Below are positions 45,487-55,678 of a stretch of DNA of 64,000 nt, piece by piece. Numbering within the stretch: the stretch's first letter is position 1; the number at the start of each line of letters is the position of its first letter. The notes under the pieces were generated by a model that was not told where the DNA came from, did not search any database, and saw only the letters and a program-made list of their open reading frames with translations. This DNA is from Lyophyllum atratum. Taxonomy: Eukaryota > Basidiomycota > Agaricomycetes > Agaricales > Lyophyllaceae. The position numbers were made by a program, and so were the translations under genes. The stretch covers positions 1-64,000 of the forward strand of contig JACGCN010000040.1 in assembly GCA_014905825.1 (NCBI GenBank). The letters are read 5' to 3'.

Positions 45487-47477
45487 CTAATCAACAACCC
45501 TCCCCACCCCCCCATCCAGCCTAAACCTCCTCACCTCCCCACCCCCCCACGGCACCTCCCCCTCCCAATGCGTAACCACCACCACCCCCTGCTCCCCACC
45601 CACCCCTCCGCCCTCCCTCAAATACCTCCTCGCCGCCCGCACCATCCCCTCCCCCATCCCGCTCCACGCCTCATCGAGCAACACGAGCGGCGGGCGGCCC
45701 ACCAGGGCCCGCATGAGGAGGACCATCCTTTGCGCCCCCGGTCCCAATTCGGCGAACGACCGGGACCCGAAAGATTCCGCGCTTTCCCCTGCCCCTTCCT
45801 CACCCCATGATTGCGGTCCAAGCGCCTCCAGCACCTCCCCCACCCTCCCCACCCTCCACCCCACCTCCCCCTCCCCCAAAGGCCGCATAACACCCACCCC
45901 CACCCCCTCCCTCCCCATCGCCACATACCCCCCATCAAACCCCGTCCCCACCGCCTCCCGCACGCTCATGTCCGCACGCCGGGGGAACGCATCGAAGAGC
46001 TCGGGGGAGAGGAGGCCTATTTGGGATTGGAGGTGCGGGGTGGGGTGCCGAGAGCGCGGGAGGTTGAAGAGGTGCAGGTGGGGGTTGGTGTAGGATTGGG
46101 GGTGGGAGCCGGTGAGGAGGGAGAGGAGGGTGGTTTTGCCGGAGCCTAAGAAGGTGGTGGGGTTAGTGGGGAGGGAGGGGAGGGAGGGAGGAGGGGGAAG
46201 GGGAGGGGAGAGGGTACGGACCGTTTGTGCCTTGGAGGTGCCATCGCTCGCCTTCTCGGATTTGCCAGGTTATGTTGTTGAGGATCTGGGAGTGTGGTGT
46301 TCAGTGTTGATATTCGTGGAGTGGGGGCAGGGGGTGGAAGCATACCGTTCGTGGCCCGTATCTCACGTTGACGCCCCGCATGTCAACCAACAGCTCGCCT
46401 TGGCCTTCTCCCCGCGCCTGTCCAACCAGCGGCGGCGTCGTCGCATCTCGTACAACCTCGCTGTGCCCGAGGGCAGGGAGCACGGCGTCTTTCGGCCCAG
46501 TAACGACTTTGCCGCCCTTGACGAGGGCAACGTGGGTTATCCACTCCGGGACGGGATCCTGCGTCCTCAAGCCTAGAATAACCCTAGGCGCACGGGCGGC
46601 GTGGAGTGCACGCAGGACGTCAAGGAGTTTCGGGCGGTTCTGCACGTCCAGGCCAGCTATACCATATGTGAATCAGCAATGATATGGGAAGACGGTGCAC
46701 GGATGGGTACGTACTCAACGGTTCGTCCAAGAGTAATAGTTCGGGTTTGCCGAGGATAGCTTTGATAATGCGCGCACGGCGCGTCTGACCGTTGCTCAAT
46801 GCGATGAGGGGGAGATCCAGGAGGTCCTGTAGACCCATCCGATCTACGAGCGCCTGGAAAACCTGCTTATCCCCCTCCAACATCTCCTTCCCTCCTTGCG
46901 CACGCTGGCCATCGAGCTCCAGCTCTGGGAACTCAGGCGGGATACTCTCGGGGAACATGGACTGGCGCAGCGTCACCCTATCCTCCTCGCGGACCGCACC
47001 ATACCGCGCGGAAAAGTCGTAGAACGCGCCCCCGGCGGCGCGGCGGCGGTTCCCGAAGGAGACGAGGGCGATGCTGGTGTAGGGGTCCCGGCCGTGTGTG
47101 GAGAGGAAGGGAAAGAGGCCGCCTGGGGGAGGCGGGGCGGGGGATATGCGGAGGTGGCCGAGGAGGGTCTGGGGTTTTTGGTGGTGTTGGGGTTAGTATT
47201 GGTGGAAGGCGCGAGTGTAAGGCGGAGGAGTGACCTGGAAGAGCGAGGCTTTCCCACTGGAGCCGGAACCGATGACGGCCCAGGATTCGTCTTCGCGGAC
47301 GGTCCATTCGAGGTCGCGGAAGACGGGGGGTGCGGTGTCGGGGGAGCCGAAGTGGTATACGTTTGACTTGGGGATGTGGATGATTGGGGAGGCGCGTGAG
47401 GTCGTGTAGTGTCTTTGTATTCGTGCGATGCGGAGCACGCTACGAGTTTGTGAGCTGAGCATGCGAGCGCCCGACAT
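45487..47477 (-). CDS. Soluble twin-NBD ABC ATPase (YDR061W/ModF-like)
   Basis: Five exons (47477-47235, 47168-46715, 46656-46346, 46285-46222, 46145-45487) give 576 aa. Two ABC nucleotide-binding domains and no membrane segments. NBD1 has Walker A GSGSSGKAS, where the usual Thr/Ser after Lys is Ala, signature LSNGQTRRARI and Walker B LLLLDEPLTGLD. NBD2 has Walker A GTNGSGKTTLL, a diverged signature LGPGAQRM and Walker B LVLLDEAW. The N-terminal ~30 residues are basic and Ser/Arg-rich (TRSVLRIARIQRHYTTSRAS), which would suit a mitochondrial presequence. This resembles yeast YDR061W and bacterial ModF/PhrA-like ATPases, whose role is not well defined. A transposon-like element sits 25 bp upstream of the start codon. 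Confidence 0.82.
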
Positions 47478-47501
47478 GGTGGCGCGTCGTATTGGGTGAT
47501 C

Positions 47502-47510
47502 GGGTCGTGG
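47502..47510. repeat. Target-site duplication, left
   Basis: GGGTCGTGG immediately left of the left inverted repeat; identical to 53443-53451. Confidence 0.8.
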
Positions 47511-47664
47511 TAGACCGGTGACCGTTCCCTCTACTGAGAGACAAGCCTCGAGTAGAGGGACCGGCATAGCTGAGTTTAAAACAGTAGGAGAGAGCAAACG
47601 TCAAAAAAACGTGACCTCCGCATCAATCGGACCTCCCTTTTGGGTTACATGTTACGGATTGGGA
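47511..47664 (+). repeat. Left terminal inverted repeat
   Basis: Pairs with 53290-53442. It contains a perfect 9-bp hairpin arm, CCCTCTACT (47527-47535) with AGTAGAGGG (47551-47559). The conserved inner end reads GTTACATGTTACGGATTGGG. Confidence 0.88.
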
Positions 47665-47713
47665 CGGAACGGTAAACAGAGTTTTGCCAATGTGTCCTCC
47701 ACCGTAGCTCTCT

Positions 47714-49878
47714 ATGTCTTTCAGCCATGTCCCTACTCTCAACGAGCGAATGCAAGCAATTAGACTGTCAACTCCGAGTGAAATTGAAGCTCTGAGCTCC
47801 TGTATTATCCCCTCTGAAAAGCTTCCAACCAACTATCTCGCTGGACTTTCGGCCGACGACAGGACAATTGCGCGACGAGCATGTCTCTTGGCATGGGCTG
47901 TTACGGCTGGGACCCAAGTACCTCGCGAGATTCAGCTTAAGGCCACACTAGCAACACGAAACGGCAAGGATTCGATGGTCAATGCAGGCACAGGCAGCGG
48001 AAAAACATTACCAATTGCACTCAACCTCCTTCTTGACGACCCAAACGAACGCGGAATCACTCTCACGATATCACCCCTCAAGCGGTTGCAGATTACGCAG
48101 GTAAGCTCGTTTTTACCTTTTTTTCTCCAGCTCTGACCGCAATTTCAGGAAAACGACTTCAACATCAAGTATGGCATACCGACCATGGCCGTAAACGACG
48201 ACACACCTCGAGAAGAAGAATTTTATAATGTAAGGAAATATTATGAAGCCCCGGGACCTTTGTTGATGAGTTCTTATATAGGAACATGTATTCGACATCA
48301 GGAACAAAACCCCAGGAAGCAAACGACACATAATCGCAACGGTTGAGCAGCTATTCAAGTCACCTGAAGGCCATCTTCCCCGTCTCGGTGTCCTTGTTCG
48401 CAATCAGCACTTCCAGAAGAAACTGAAGCGAATTTACGTGGATGAAGCACACTGTATACATGTAGACGGCCTTCCCCATTATGGTAGCAAAGCGTTCCGG
48501 CCAGCGTGGGCACTTCTCGACGTGCTAAAGACAGTACTCCTCGATACGATTCCCTGGCAGGCCATGTCCGCTACCTTTCCCTCCCACATTCTCAAGACTG
48601 TTTCGGAGAAAATTCTCCGTCCAGGATATGTCTACATTCACGTTACATCAAACCGACCCAACACACTCTATGCCACCCATCGTGTAATTACTAGCATTGA
48701 AAAGGTCGAAAACTACGAATGCTTCCTCACTCTACCGTTTACCCCTGCCGCCCAACCACGTGTTCTGATCTTTTTCGATAATAAGACACTTACACGAGAG
48801 GTGAAACAACATCTGGATAGCAAGCTCCCTCATGAATTTCGCAATCGAGGGATTGTTCAACACTATCATGGAGACATGTCGGACAATTACCTTTCCAAGG
48901 CACATTTCGACTTCACCGCCATAGATGGTTGTTGTAAAATCCTCTGCGCGACTTCTGGCGAATCTGTGGTGAGCATCAATTCTGTTGCTCTTCATTACAC
49001 TCACTATTATGAAGGGGGTCGACTTTCCCGATGTGAAGATTGTCTGCAACGCTGGACTTCCGTCGAATACAGTTGATACACTTCAGCGTGGCGGTCGAGT
49101 TGGTCGAAGGGAGGGTGATAAAGGTCTTTACGTGATATTCCATGAGCCCTGGTTGGACGACATCTCACTCGACGACTACACATACGGTGATCTCAATGAC
49201 CCGGACCGTCCAAGAAAACAACTGAAGCTGAACTCGCAGCGGAGTGATCGTGCACCGTACTCCTCGGCTGAACTTGTCAAATGTGCCAGTTGTATCCGGA
49301 AGTTTTTTGCCAGGTACCTCGGCGACGAATCTTCTACTGGTATGATTTAAACTTTGCTCTATTACTTACCTTTTATGTCATCCTTTTAATTCATAGCTCT
49401 AGACTTTACAACTGAATTCTGCTGCGGACACGACGACCCTAGTTTCAGACTTCAAGATTTCCTTCCAGGGCTTTTATTTACGGCTATCACCATTCCGACG
49501 GCAATAAAACGCAAGGCCAGACCGAAATATCGACCAGTGAAAGAGCGGCTTGAACTTGACACACGTATCATCGCCTGGCTCCGTGACTGCCATCATAACG
49601 ACGCGCTTCGCGGAAGTCGGTCAATGTACGACATCCTTTCACACAAACAGCGAACAACTCTGGTACGCGCCCCACGGACTTCAATGACGTCTCCAGAAGC
49701 GGTGACAAGCCTTCTTAACGAGTCGAAAGAGTGGGGCGTGGAGTGGTCATTGTCTCTATTCAAACTTCTTGAGGCTTACGACGCGGATCTCATGGCAAGC
49801 AAGGCACCCATTCGGAAGAAGAACCTTGTTCCACAGAAGAAGCGAAGGTTGGACACACTATTAAACTGTACTAGCTAG
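47714..49878 (+). CDS. RecQ-like DEAH-box helicase of the TIR element
   Basis: Five exons (47714-48100, 48149-48229, 48282-48968, 49015-49339, 49397-49878) give 653 aa. SF2 motifs in order: I NAGTGSGKT, Ia-like ITLTISPLKRLQ, II YVDEAHC, III MSATF, a motif V region GVDFPDVKIVCNAGLPS and VI QRGGRVGR. The arrangement is RecQ-like. Beyond domain 2 a Cys-containing segment (CASCIRKFF, EFCCGHDD) may be a zinc-binding module. No HRDC domain is seen. Such RecQ-like genes are numerous in Agaricomycete genomes. Its stop codon overlaps that of the convergent DUF6589 gene. It could unwind element DNA during transposition (inference). Confidence 0.87.
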
Positions 49879-52800
49879 CTTTCAATCTCTAGTTCACCCT
49901 GATCATCAGCATCTCCGTCGCGAAGTTCGAAGTCTACTGGTGGTAATTCGTCTACCTCAGGCTCATGTTCAACAGCCTTTCCGGCAATCGAGAGTCGCAT
50001 CTTCTTGTTGAATGTAGCCAGCGATGACAACTCAAACTTCTCGCGTCCAACAGCACGGAGATCAGGAGCAAGTTTGCACGGCGTAGTGCGGTCCTCGATG
50101 ATATCTTGGAGCCGGAGGTCTCTAACCTTATTTGCAATGCACCATCCAAGAGCGTCAGTGTTGACTTCGGTGTGACTAGATCCTTGATAGTTCGCTCGCA
50201 TAGATCGAGTGACTTGTATCTTGATTCGTTGGAGGTGGTTCACGGCAGCGGAAATATCACCAAGACGATCCCAGTTGGCATACAGACCTTTGGCAGCAAA
50301 CAAAACCTGGAAACATCATAAAAAGGAGTAATTACGAGCATACACCTTGCTCCTCACCTTTAGGTAGCCAATTAGATGTTCTATATTGAGATCAATGCCC
50401 ATTGCATGTCCAGGTAGTCCTGTTGGATTGACGAGCATATTGTCACGCATGATATCCCTGCTCTTGATCGTAAGTATAGATCTGCTCTCGTTAGCATCGG
50501 AAAACTCACGCAAACTCTGGTGTCCAGACTTCCTTCAGGTTGAACAAGAGATGAAGAATCTCAGCAGCGTAGTTATTTGAACCTGCACCGCGAAAAATGC
50601 ATGCGAGGTCAGGCAGAATGTCCTCCACACGACCAATATCGCCGTCGGCAACAGCGTGCACCAGTTCTGTCACATAGAGCAAGTCTCTTGTTAGACGCAC
50701 GACATTTTCGTGAATAGGATCTTTGATGTGTCCATTGGCCGCAGATGAAGACTTCGGAAGCGGTTGCGCGTGTTCGGAGTCGGAACCACTGGAGCTCGTT
50801 TCAGATCCAGCATCGCTAGGGATATCATTTGAGGCTACAGGTTTTTTCGCCTTTCGGGGTTTATCGGCTGGCGGGAAAGCCTCCTGTGGGGTGGCGTAGT
50901 TCTGGACAATGATGCGAGCAAGCTTGAGAAGATCTTCAGACGACGGTTTTGACTTGGCATATTCGTCGAGAGACTTGAATCCACATTCGCGTCGCCACGC
51001 GTTCAACATCAGACCATCAAGGATTTGAGTGAGAGCAGCAAGAAGCGTATGGTAATCCGGACGTTCACATCCCAGACGAGTCTTCTCAAGCACCGCGAAC
51101 AGGTGAGTCAGGCTGCCAAGCTGGTTGAGAGATCCACGGTGAATGTTGAGAAGTGCCCAGATGAGGTTCATTACGAGATGAAAGGTGCCAAAAGCAAGCT
51201 GGAATACTTCACGACGATCCCACGGAGTAAGGTCATCACATCGTGTACCCTGTATTGCACGATTACGCGCATTCGTGAGCTGGTCGTTCATGGATGGTAT
51301 TGCACGTTGATTCAATTCTTCTGCTTTTTTCTGTAGTTGAACGAGGTAGATGTCGTCATGGACGTGGAGGTTTCCTTTGATAGAAGCTTCTTCTATTGTC
51401 GATGCCCTCAGTGGATGGAATTTTGTTTTATATCCGGGAGGAAGACGACGCCGAGAGGGGTTTTGTAGTTCTGGCCTTGTTTTGTACCTCGAGAAGGCCT
51501 CGACCAAGTGTAGCAAGGGCCGACAAACATTCACCGAAGTTTGTAATGCATAGGATCGAGCGGCCGCAAGACATGGTCGTAGATCTGTCATGTGCAGTGG
51601 CGATGATTCCTTTAGCCTCTTCATCATCGGAGCGAGTTCCATATTTTCTGGCGAGGCATCAACTTGCAGTAGTTCGTAGATGACACCAAATGTGCCTGAC
51701 TGGACCTTGTTCGGGGAAGTGGCGGTCTGCTCGACAAATATTGAGGTCGAAAAGTTTAAATTGTCGTATGCTAGCCCGTGTGGTCCATCGGCGACGCGAC
51801 GAGCTGCTTCTAGTGAACGCTTGGCAAGTGATTCAATGACCTTTTGAAGGGACGTATGTGAAAGAGAGAGGCAGGCTTGGTTTAGCACACTACAAAATGA
51901 TTGTGAAATGCCCGTTGAGACACCCATGAGACCGATACCAATTTGCACTTTGTTTGAAGAGAAAGACCGCAAGAAGTGGGCCTGCGAGCTGATAACACTT
52001 CTTCCCTGAGTGAAATGTTGGTTACTATTCTACAGCTAAGTAATAAACAGAAGGGCATACACTGCGACGATTCCTTGAACGTGATGTTTTGACCTTATTC
52101 TTCGCGTCCTTGGTCTCAGTCGCGGCCTCGAGAATTTGTGACCAAACTGGTGTTACTCGAGCAACGGGCTCCATGATGGCGTTCACGTCGAACGTATCAA
52201 TGAACTCGGGTGTTACTTCGCTTGTTGTCATCCTGAGAAGGGGCTTGGCATTTTCCATTTCTTCATAGACAATGTCGCACACAAGATCGATCGCGTGAGG
52301 TCTAATCCAGTCCTTCATCGTCAGCGATCCCTTTTTGTGACTCCAAATACGATCCAAGAGGCTGTGTAAGCGATTCGAATTCGATTCAGCATAAAAAGCT
52401 GTCCGAAAGCTTGAGAAGTGGTCGGTAGTGTCATCCAATACCGTAAGGAGGAATTCTGTCGGAGATATCCTTGAGTTTCGAAGCGTCTGCAGGGCGTTTT
52501 TGATTGCGCCTGTCCTTGCGATGCGTGGCTTAGAAGAATGGAGGAAAGGATAATTGTGATGGACATTCTCCTTGTCAAGGGAGAAAGAGGGGTCTTCAAG
52601 CGCGCACATTTCGAAGAGCGGTGACAGGAGTGTCGTGCTTGTTGACTGTGCCTCGGGGAATGTCATGTTCGCCTTCTCAGTAAGGACGGGTACATTCGGC
52701 GTGTGCATAAAAAGAGTGTCGTTCTGCATATCAAATGGTTGCACAGGATTTGGAAAGCTATCTCCATCTGAGAACAATCCTAGGCCCAAGACCGAAGTTG

Positions 52801-53203
52801 CTGAAGTTGGAGCCGTATTTAGTTCGTAGGATGGCTGTAGTGACTCGTCCAGTGTCCACAGAGTTTCAGGCTCAAGAAATGCAGTGTTAGAGGGCGTTTG
52901 TGGCGTCAATAGGCCAAGATGTTCGAACGAGGATAGAGATTGACCTGCAGGAGAGGTAACGTCGTCATAGTGGACCTGGCTAGTACTTCGAGAACCAGAA
53001 GAGACATGAAAGCTCGACATATTGCTGTCCCACTCTGTATCCACCCTGTAACCCTTCCCTCGACGCAACTGCGGGCTCGAAAAGTTCGGATTTCGCTGCG
53101 TTGTGAAATTTTCTTCAGGAATGATAGATGCCGCAGAAGGCTGTTCAATGGGTGCGTCAAGTCGAAAGAAACCTTCGTAGCTAGCTTGAGTAGCGCGGGG
53201 CAT
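49875..53203 (-). CDS. DUF6589 protein of the TIR element
   Basis: Four exons (53203-52061, 52005-50510, 50457-50358, 50306-49875) give 1056 aa. The N-terminal ~280 residues are Ser/Thr/Pro-rich. A helical section follows (NALQTLRNSRISPTEFLLT, SLLDRIWSHKKGSLTMKDW). The DUF6589-type core begins near residue 390: SSNKVQIGIGLMGVSTGIS, ACLSLSHTSLQKVIESLAK, GLAYDNLNFS, MNDQLTNARNR, FGTFHLVMNLIWALLNIHRG and DYHTLLAALTQILDGLMLN. It continues after exon 3 with LPGHAMGIDLNIEHLIGYLK. An acidic insert rich in Ser (DAGSETSSSGSDSEH) interrupts the core. Asp/Glu residues in these blocks could form an RNase H-like site, but I cannot verify it. Start ATG at 53203. Confidence 0.75.
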
Positions 53204-53289
53204 GATTTAAAAAAGAGAATGGAGAGATATATTGAGTCTATGCGACGTTCGACATGGACGCGACGAGGAAAACGCGCTCTGCTCAGGAT

Positions 53290-53442
53290 TCCCAATCCGT
53301 AACATGTAACTCAAACGGGATGTCCGATTGATGCGGAGATCACGTGGTTTTGACGTTTGCTCTCTCCTACTAGTTTAAACTCAGCTTTGCCAGTCCCTCA
53401 ACTCGAGACTTGTCTCTCAGTGAGGGATTGGTTACCAGTCTA
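53290..53442 (-). repeat. Right terminal inverted repeat
   Basis: Inverted copy of 47511-47664. The hairpin is retained as CCCTCA (53395-53400) with TGAGGG (53421-53426), despite changes in both arms. Confidence 0.88.
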
Positions 53443-53451
53443 GGGTCGTGG
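53443..53451. repeat. Target-site duplication, right
   Basis: GGGTCGTGG directly after the right terminus, followed by TAGAATTC. Confidence 0.8.
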
Positions 53452-54263
53452 TAGAATTCAAGCAATCATCGAGGGTCGAGTCAGAGCGAGTTTCGGCCAG
53501 TTGTCTGTCGTCCAAAAGTCATCTGCAGTAAGTACTCAGTCTCGCCAAACATTGTGCAAGCTCGTACATATAATCCTGTGGAAGAACTAGTAGCTCCATC
53601 GCCATCGCCATCGCCAAAGGGAACACCCACCTCGCCACGAAATAAGCGCCCAATATCACGTGTTGCCATACCACGCACAGACCACCCCCAAAATCCTATA
53701 AAACCCCCCGCTGCACATCGTTGTTTCCTTAGAACATACTCATCAGGATCTATTTTATAGAAACTGACCGAGTCTCGCATTTTTACAAATGCCGCATCCT
53801 TCATATCCACTCGATGACTTCCGCGCTCCCTCGTTATACCGAGAACATGGCCCTGCTTTTGGCGGGGTCTCGAGGACGTTTGGCTCGCTCTGAGGATGTG
53901 CTCGCAAGAGCCGTTTGAGGGGTGGTCAGCGAGGAGAGCGTTTGTCTGATGGATTATTTAGTGTACCTATTTTGTAGACGGTTTCTGGCAATGCATTGGT
54001 TTTGGCGTTCTTTCTGGTTTTGTTAAGAGGATGGAACATGTTCACCTAAGTCATGCAGGAGCCCAGCATGGTGCTTTGATTCGTCGAGTCCCCCGTTAGC
54101 CAGCGTTAGCCTCTCCTGAATATTCCTCCTCCAGGTTCCTCTTAGATCTGAGTATGTAGTCTTCCAGAAATTAGGATCTCCCCTGGCCTATGAAAATTTC
54201 CGACGCGTTCTTTGCCAACATCAACGCACACAAACACCGATCGTACACTCCTCCATAACCACC
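53452..54263. other. Intergenic; displaced promoter of the ABC gene
   Basis: If the element were removed, 53452 onward would lie immediately upstream of the ABC ATPase start codon. It probably contains that gene's original promoter as well as the RRP46 promoter. No gene recognised. Confidence 0.5.
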
Positions 54264-55064
54264 ATGTCCCACCGCCAATCCAACCGCCCCCCCTCCTCCC
54301 CGCGCCCAATCCACATCTCCTTCGACCGCCTCTCCCGCGTCGACGGCTCCGCCCGCTTCTCCTTCGGCCCCCCCACCACCGGCCCCACCGCCCTCGCCAC
54401 CCTCAGCGGGCCCATCGAAGTCCGCCTCGCCGCCGAAAACCCCACCCACGCCACCCTCGACGTCCTCGTCCGGCCCCTATCAAACGTCCCCGCGACGGAG
54501 GCGAAGGCCCTGGGGGCGGCGGTGAGGAGTGTGTTGGTGCCGAGTGTGTTGTTGGGGCAGATGCCGAGGACGCTGGTGCAGATCGTTGCGCAGGCTTTGG
54601 TGGTCCCGGATGGGAGTGCAATGAGGCTTAATGCGATCACGGCGGCGCTCGTCAACGCCAGCACCCTCGCCCTACTAAACAGCGGGTGCATCCCCATGTG
54701 CGGCGTCGTGTGTGCCGTCGCCGTCGGGCGGCGGCGCTCCTCCGGGGAGCTCGTCGTCGATCCGGACGAGGGGGACGGGGCGTTGGATGCGGAGGGGTGT
54801 TTTGCGTACATGTTCACAAGGGATGCGGGGGGGGAAGTGCAGGAGAAATGCGTGTGGACGAATTGGAGGGCGGTGAGGGGCGCGTTTGATGAGGGGGTGT
54901 TGGGAGGGGCGAGGGAGGTGGCGGGGAGGGGCGCGAGGGAGGTGTATGAGGCTGTGTATGGGGGTGTGGAGGGGATGGAGAAGAGGGTGGCTGCGCATGC
55001 GCCTGTTGCTGCTGTGGTTAGGAAGGAAGTGGAGGAGGAGGAGGAGATGGAGATGGAGATCTGA
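54264..55064 (+). CDS. RRP46: Exosome core subunit RRP46 (RNase PH fold)
   Basis: Intronless 266-aa frame. The RNase PH fold is recognisable: SRVDGSARFSFG at the start, GPIEVRLAAENPTHATLDV, then VRSVLVPSVLLGQMPRTLVQIVAQALV and the hallmark LNAITAALVNASTLALLNSG followed by IPMCGVVCAVAVG. This matches the Rrp46 subunit of the eukaryotic RNA exosome ring, which is catalytically inactive in fungi and works in nuclear and cytoplasmic 3'-5' RNA decay. The C-terminus ends in an acidic EEEEEMEMEI tail. Confidence 0.88.
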   Translation: MSHRQSNRPPSSPRPIHISFDRLSRVDGSARFSFGPPTTGPTALATLSGPIEVRLAAENPTHATLDVLVRPLSNVPATEAKALGAAVRSVLVPSVLLGQMPRTLVQIVAQALVVPDGSAMRLNAITAALVNASTLALLNSGCIPMCGVVCAVAVGRRRSSGELVVDPDEGDGALDAEGCFAYMFTRDAGGEVQEKCVWTNWRAVRGAFDEGVLGGAREVAGRGAREVYEAVYGGVEGMEKRVAAHAPVAAVVRKEVEEEEEMEMEI

Positions 55065-55678
55065 GAGGGTATGAGGTGTGTTTGGCTCTTGCGGCTGCGT
55101 TGTCCGGGGTGACTTACCAGTGGACTATAGGTCTCCATCGTCACATATCCTCCTCAGCTTCACATGGCTGAAAATAAACGATCGAGGCGTATTGTGACTG
55201 CTGCCTTGGCATCAAAAAGCAGCTCCATCCTATGGACTCTGGCTACCACACAGCCGTTCATATCATGTCTTTCTACGCCGTCAAAATTCGGCGACATGGA
55301 TCCACTGCATATGGGCGTGGGTGAGCGCATCGTGCAATCGCATCAGCTCAGTTGAAGCTGCGCAACATCGCGGCACGAAGCGGTCATAAAATCGGAGGCA
55401 TCGCTGTCTTTCTCGTCTCTTTATTACTGTTAGTTCACATGGGTTGTAATCTCGACGAGTTCAATTTACCCTCGTCATGCTTTGGAGTTCAACGAGCCCA
55501 TCTTCCTCTTCCTTCGTGGTGGATACGTAGCTCATTCTTTCAATCCTCGCAGCCGCAGTCCTCGCCCAGGCATAGAGGGTCGCCAAATCATATTACGATC
55601 AAACAAAGAAGCAGTCGGGAGTAGCCTAAAGTTGTTTTCGCGATTGCAAAGACTATTCAAAAATCTTTCACGTCCGTT
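55065..55678. other. Intergenic, no gene seen
   Basis: 614 bp between convergent genes. No supported exon. Confidence 0.45.

Larger units (their letters stand above)
47511..53442. mobile_element. TIR element carrying RecQ-like helicase and DUF6589 genes
   Basis: A 5932-bp unit bounded by ~154-bp imperfect terminal inverted repeats (47511-47664 and 53290-53442; about 89% identical by hand alignment). The termini read TAGACCGGTGACC and, on the other strand, TAGACTGGTAACC. A 9-bp direct repeat, GGGTCGTGG, flanks it exactly. Inside are only two genes, both with intact spliced frames and convergent: a RecQ-like helicase (plus) and a DUF6589 protein (minus). A 9-bp duplication with long inverted repeats recalls Mutator-like elements, but I see no Mutator transposase. 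That DUF6589 is the recombinase is inference. The direct repeat also reads on through TAGA on the right, so a 13-bp duplication is a formal alternative. Confidence 0.8.

Noticed and set aside
47714..49878. Helitron helicase
   Set aside because: No Rep domain is fused to the helicase, and the element has inverted repeats and a target duplication, which Helitrons lack.
47511..53442. Classifying the element as a Mutator-like element
   Set aside because: The 9-bp duplication and long inverted repeats fit, but neither gene shows a Mutator-type transposase. DUF6589 identity is better supported.
54221..55144. 307-codon minus-strand frame opposite RRP46
   Set aside because: RRP46 on the plus strand has clear exosome-subunit motifs. 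The antisense frame is Ser/Thr/Pro low complexity caused by codon bias.
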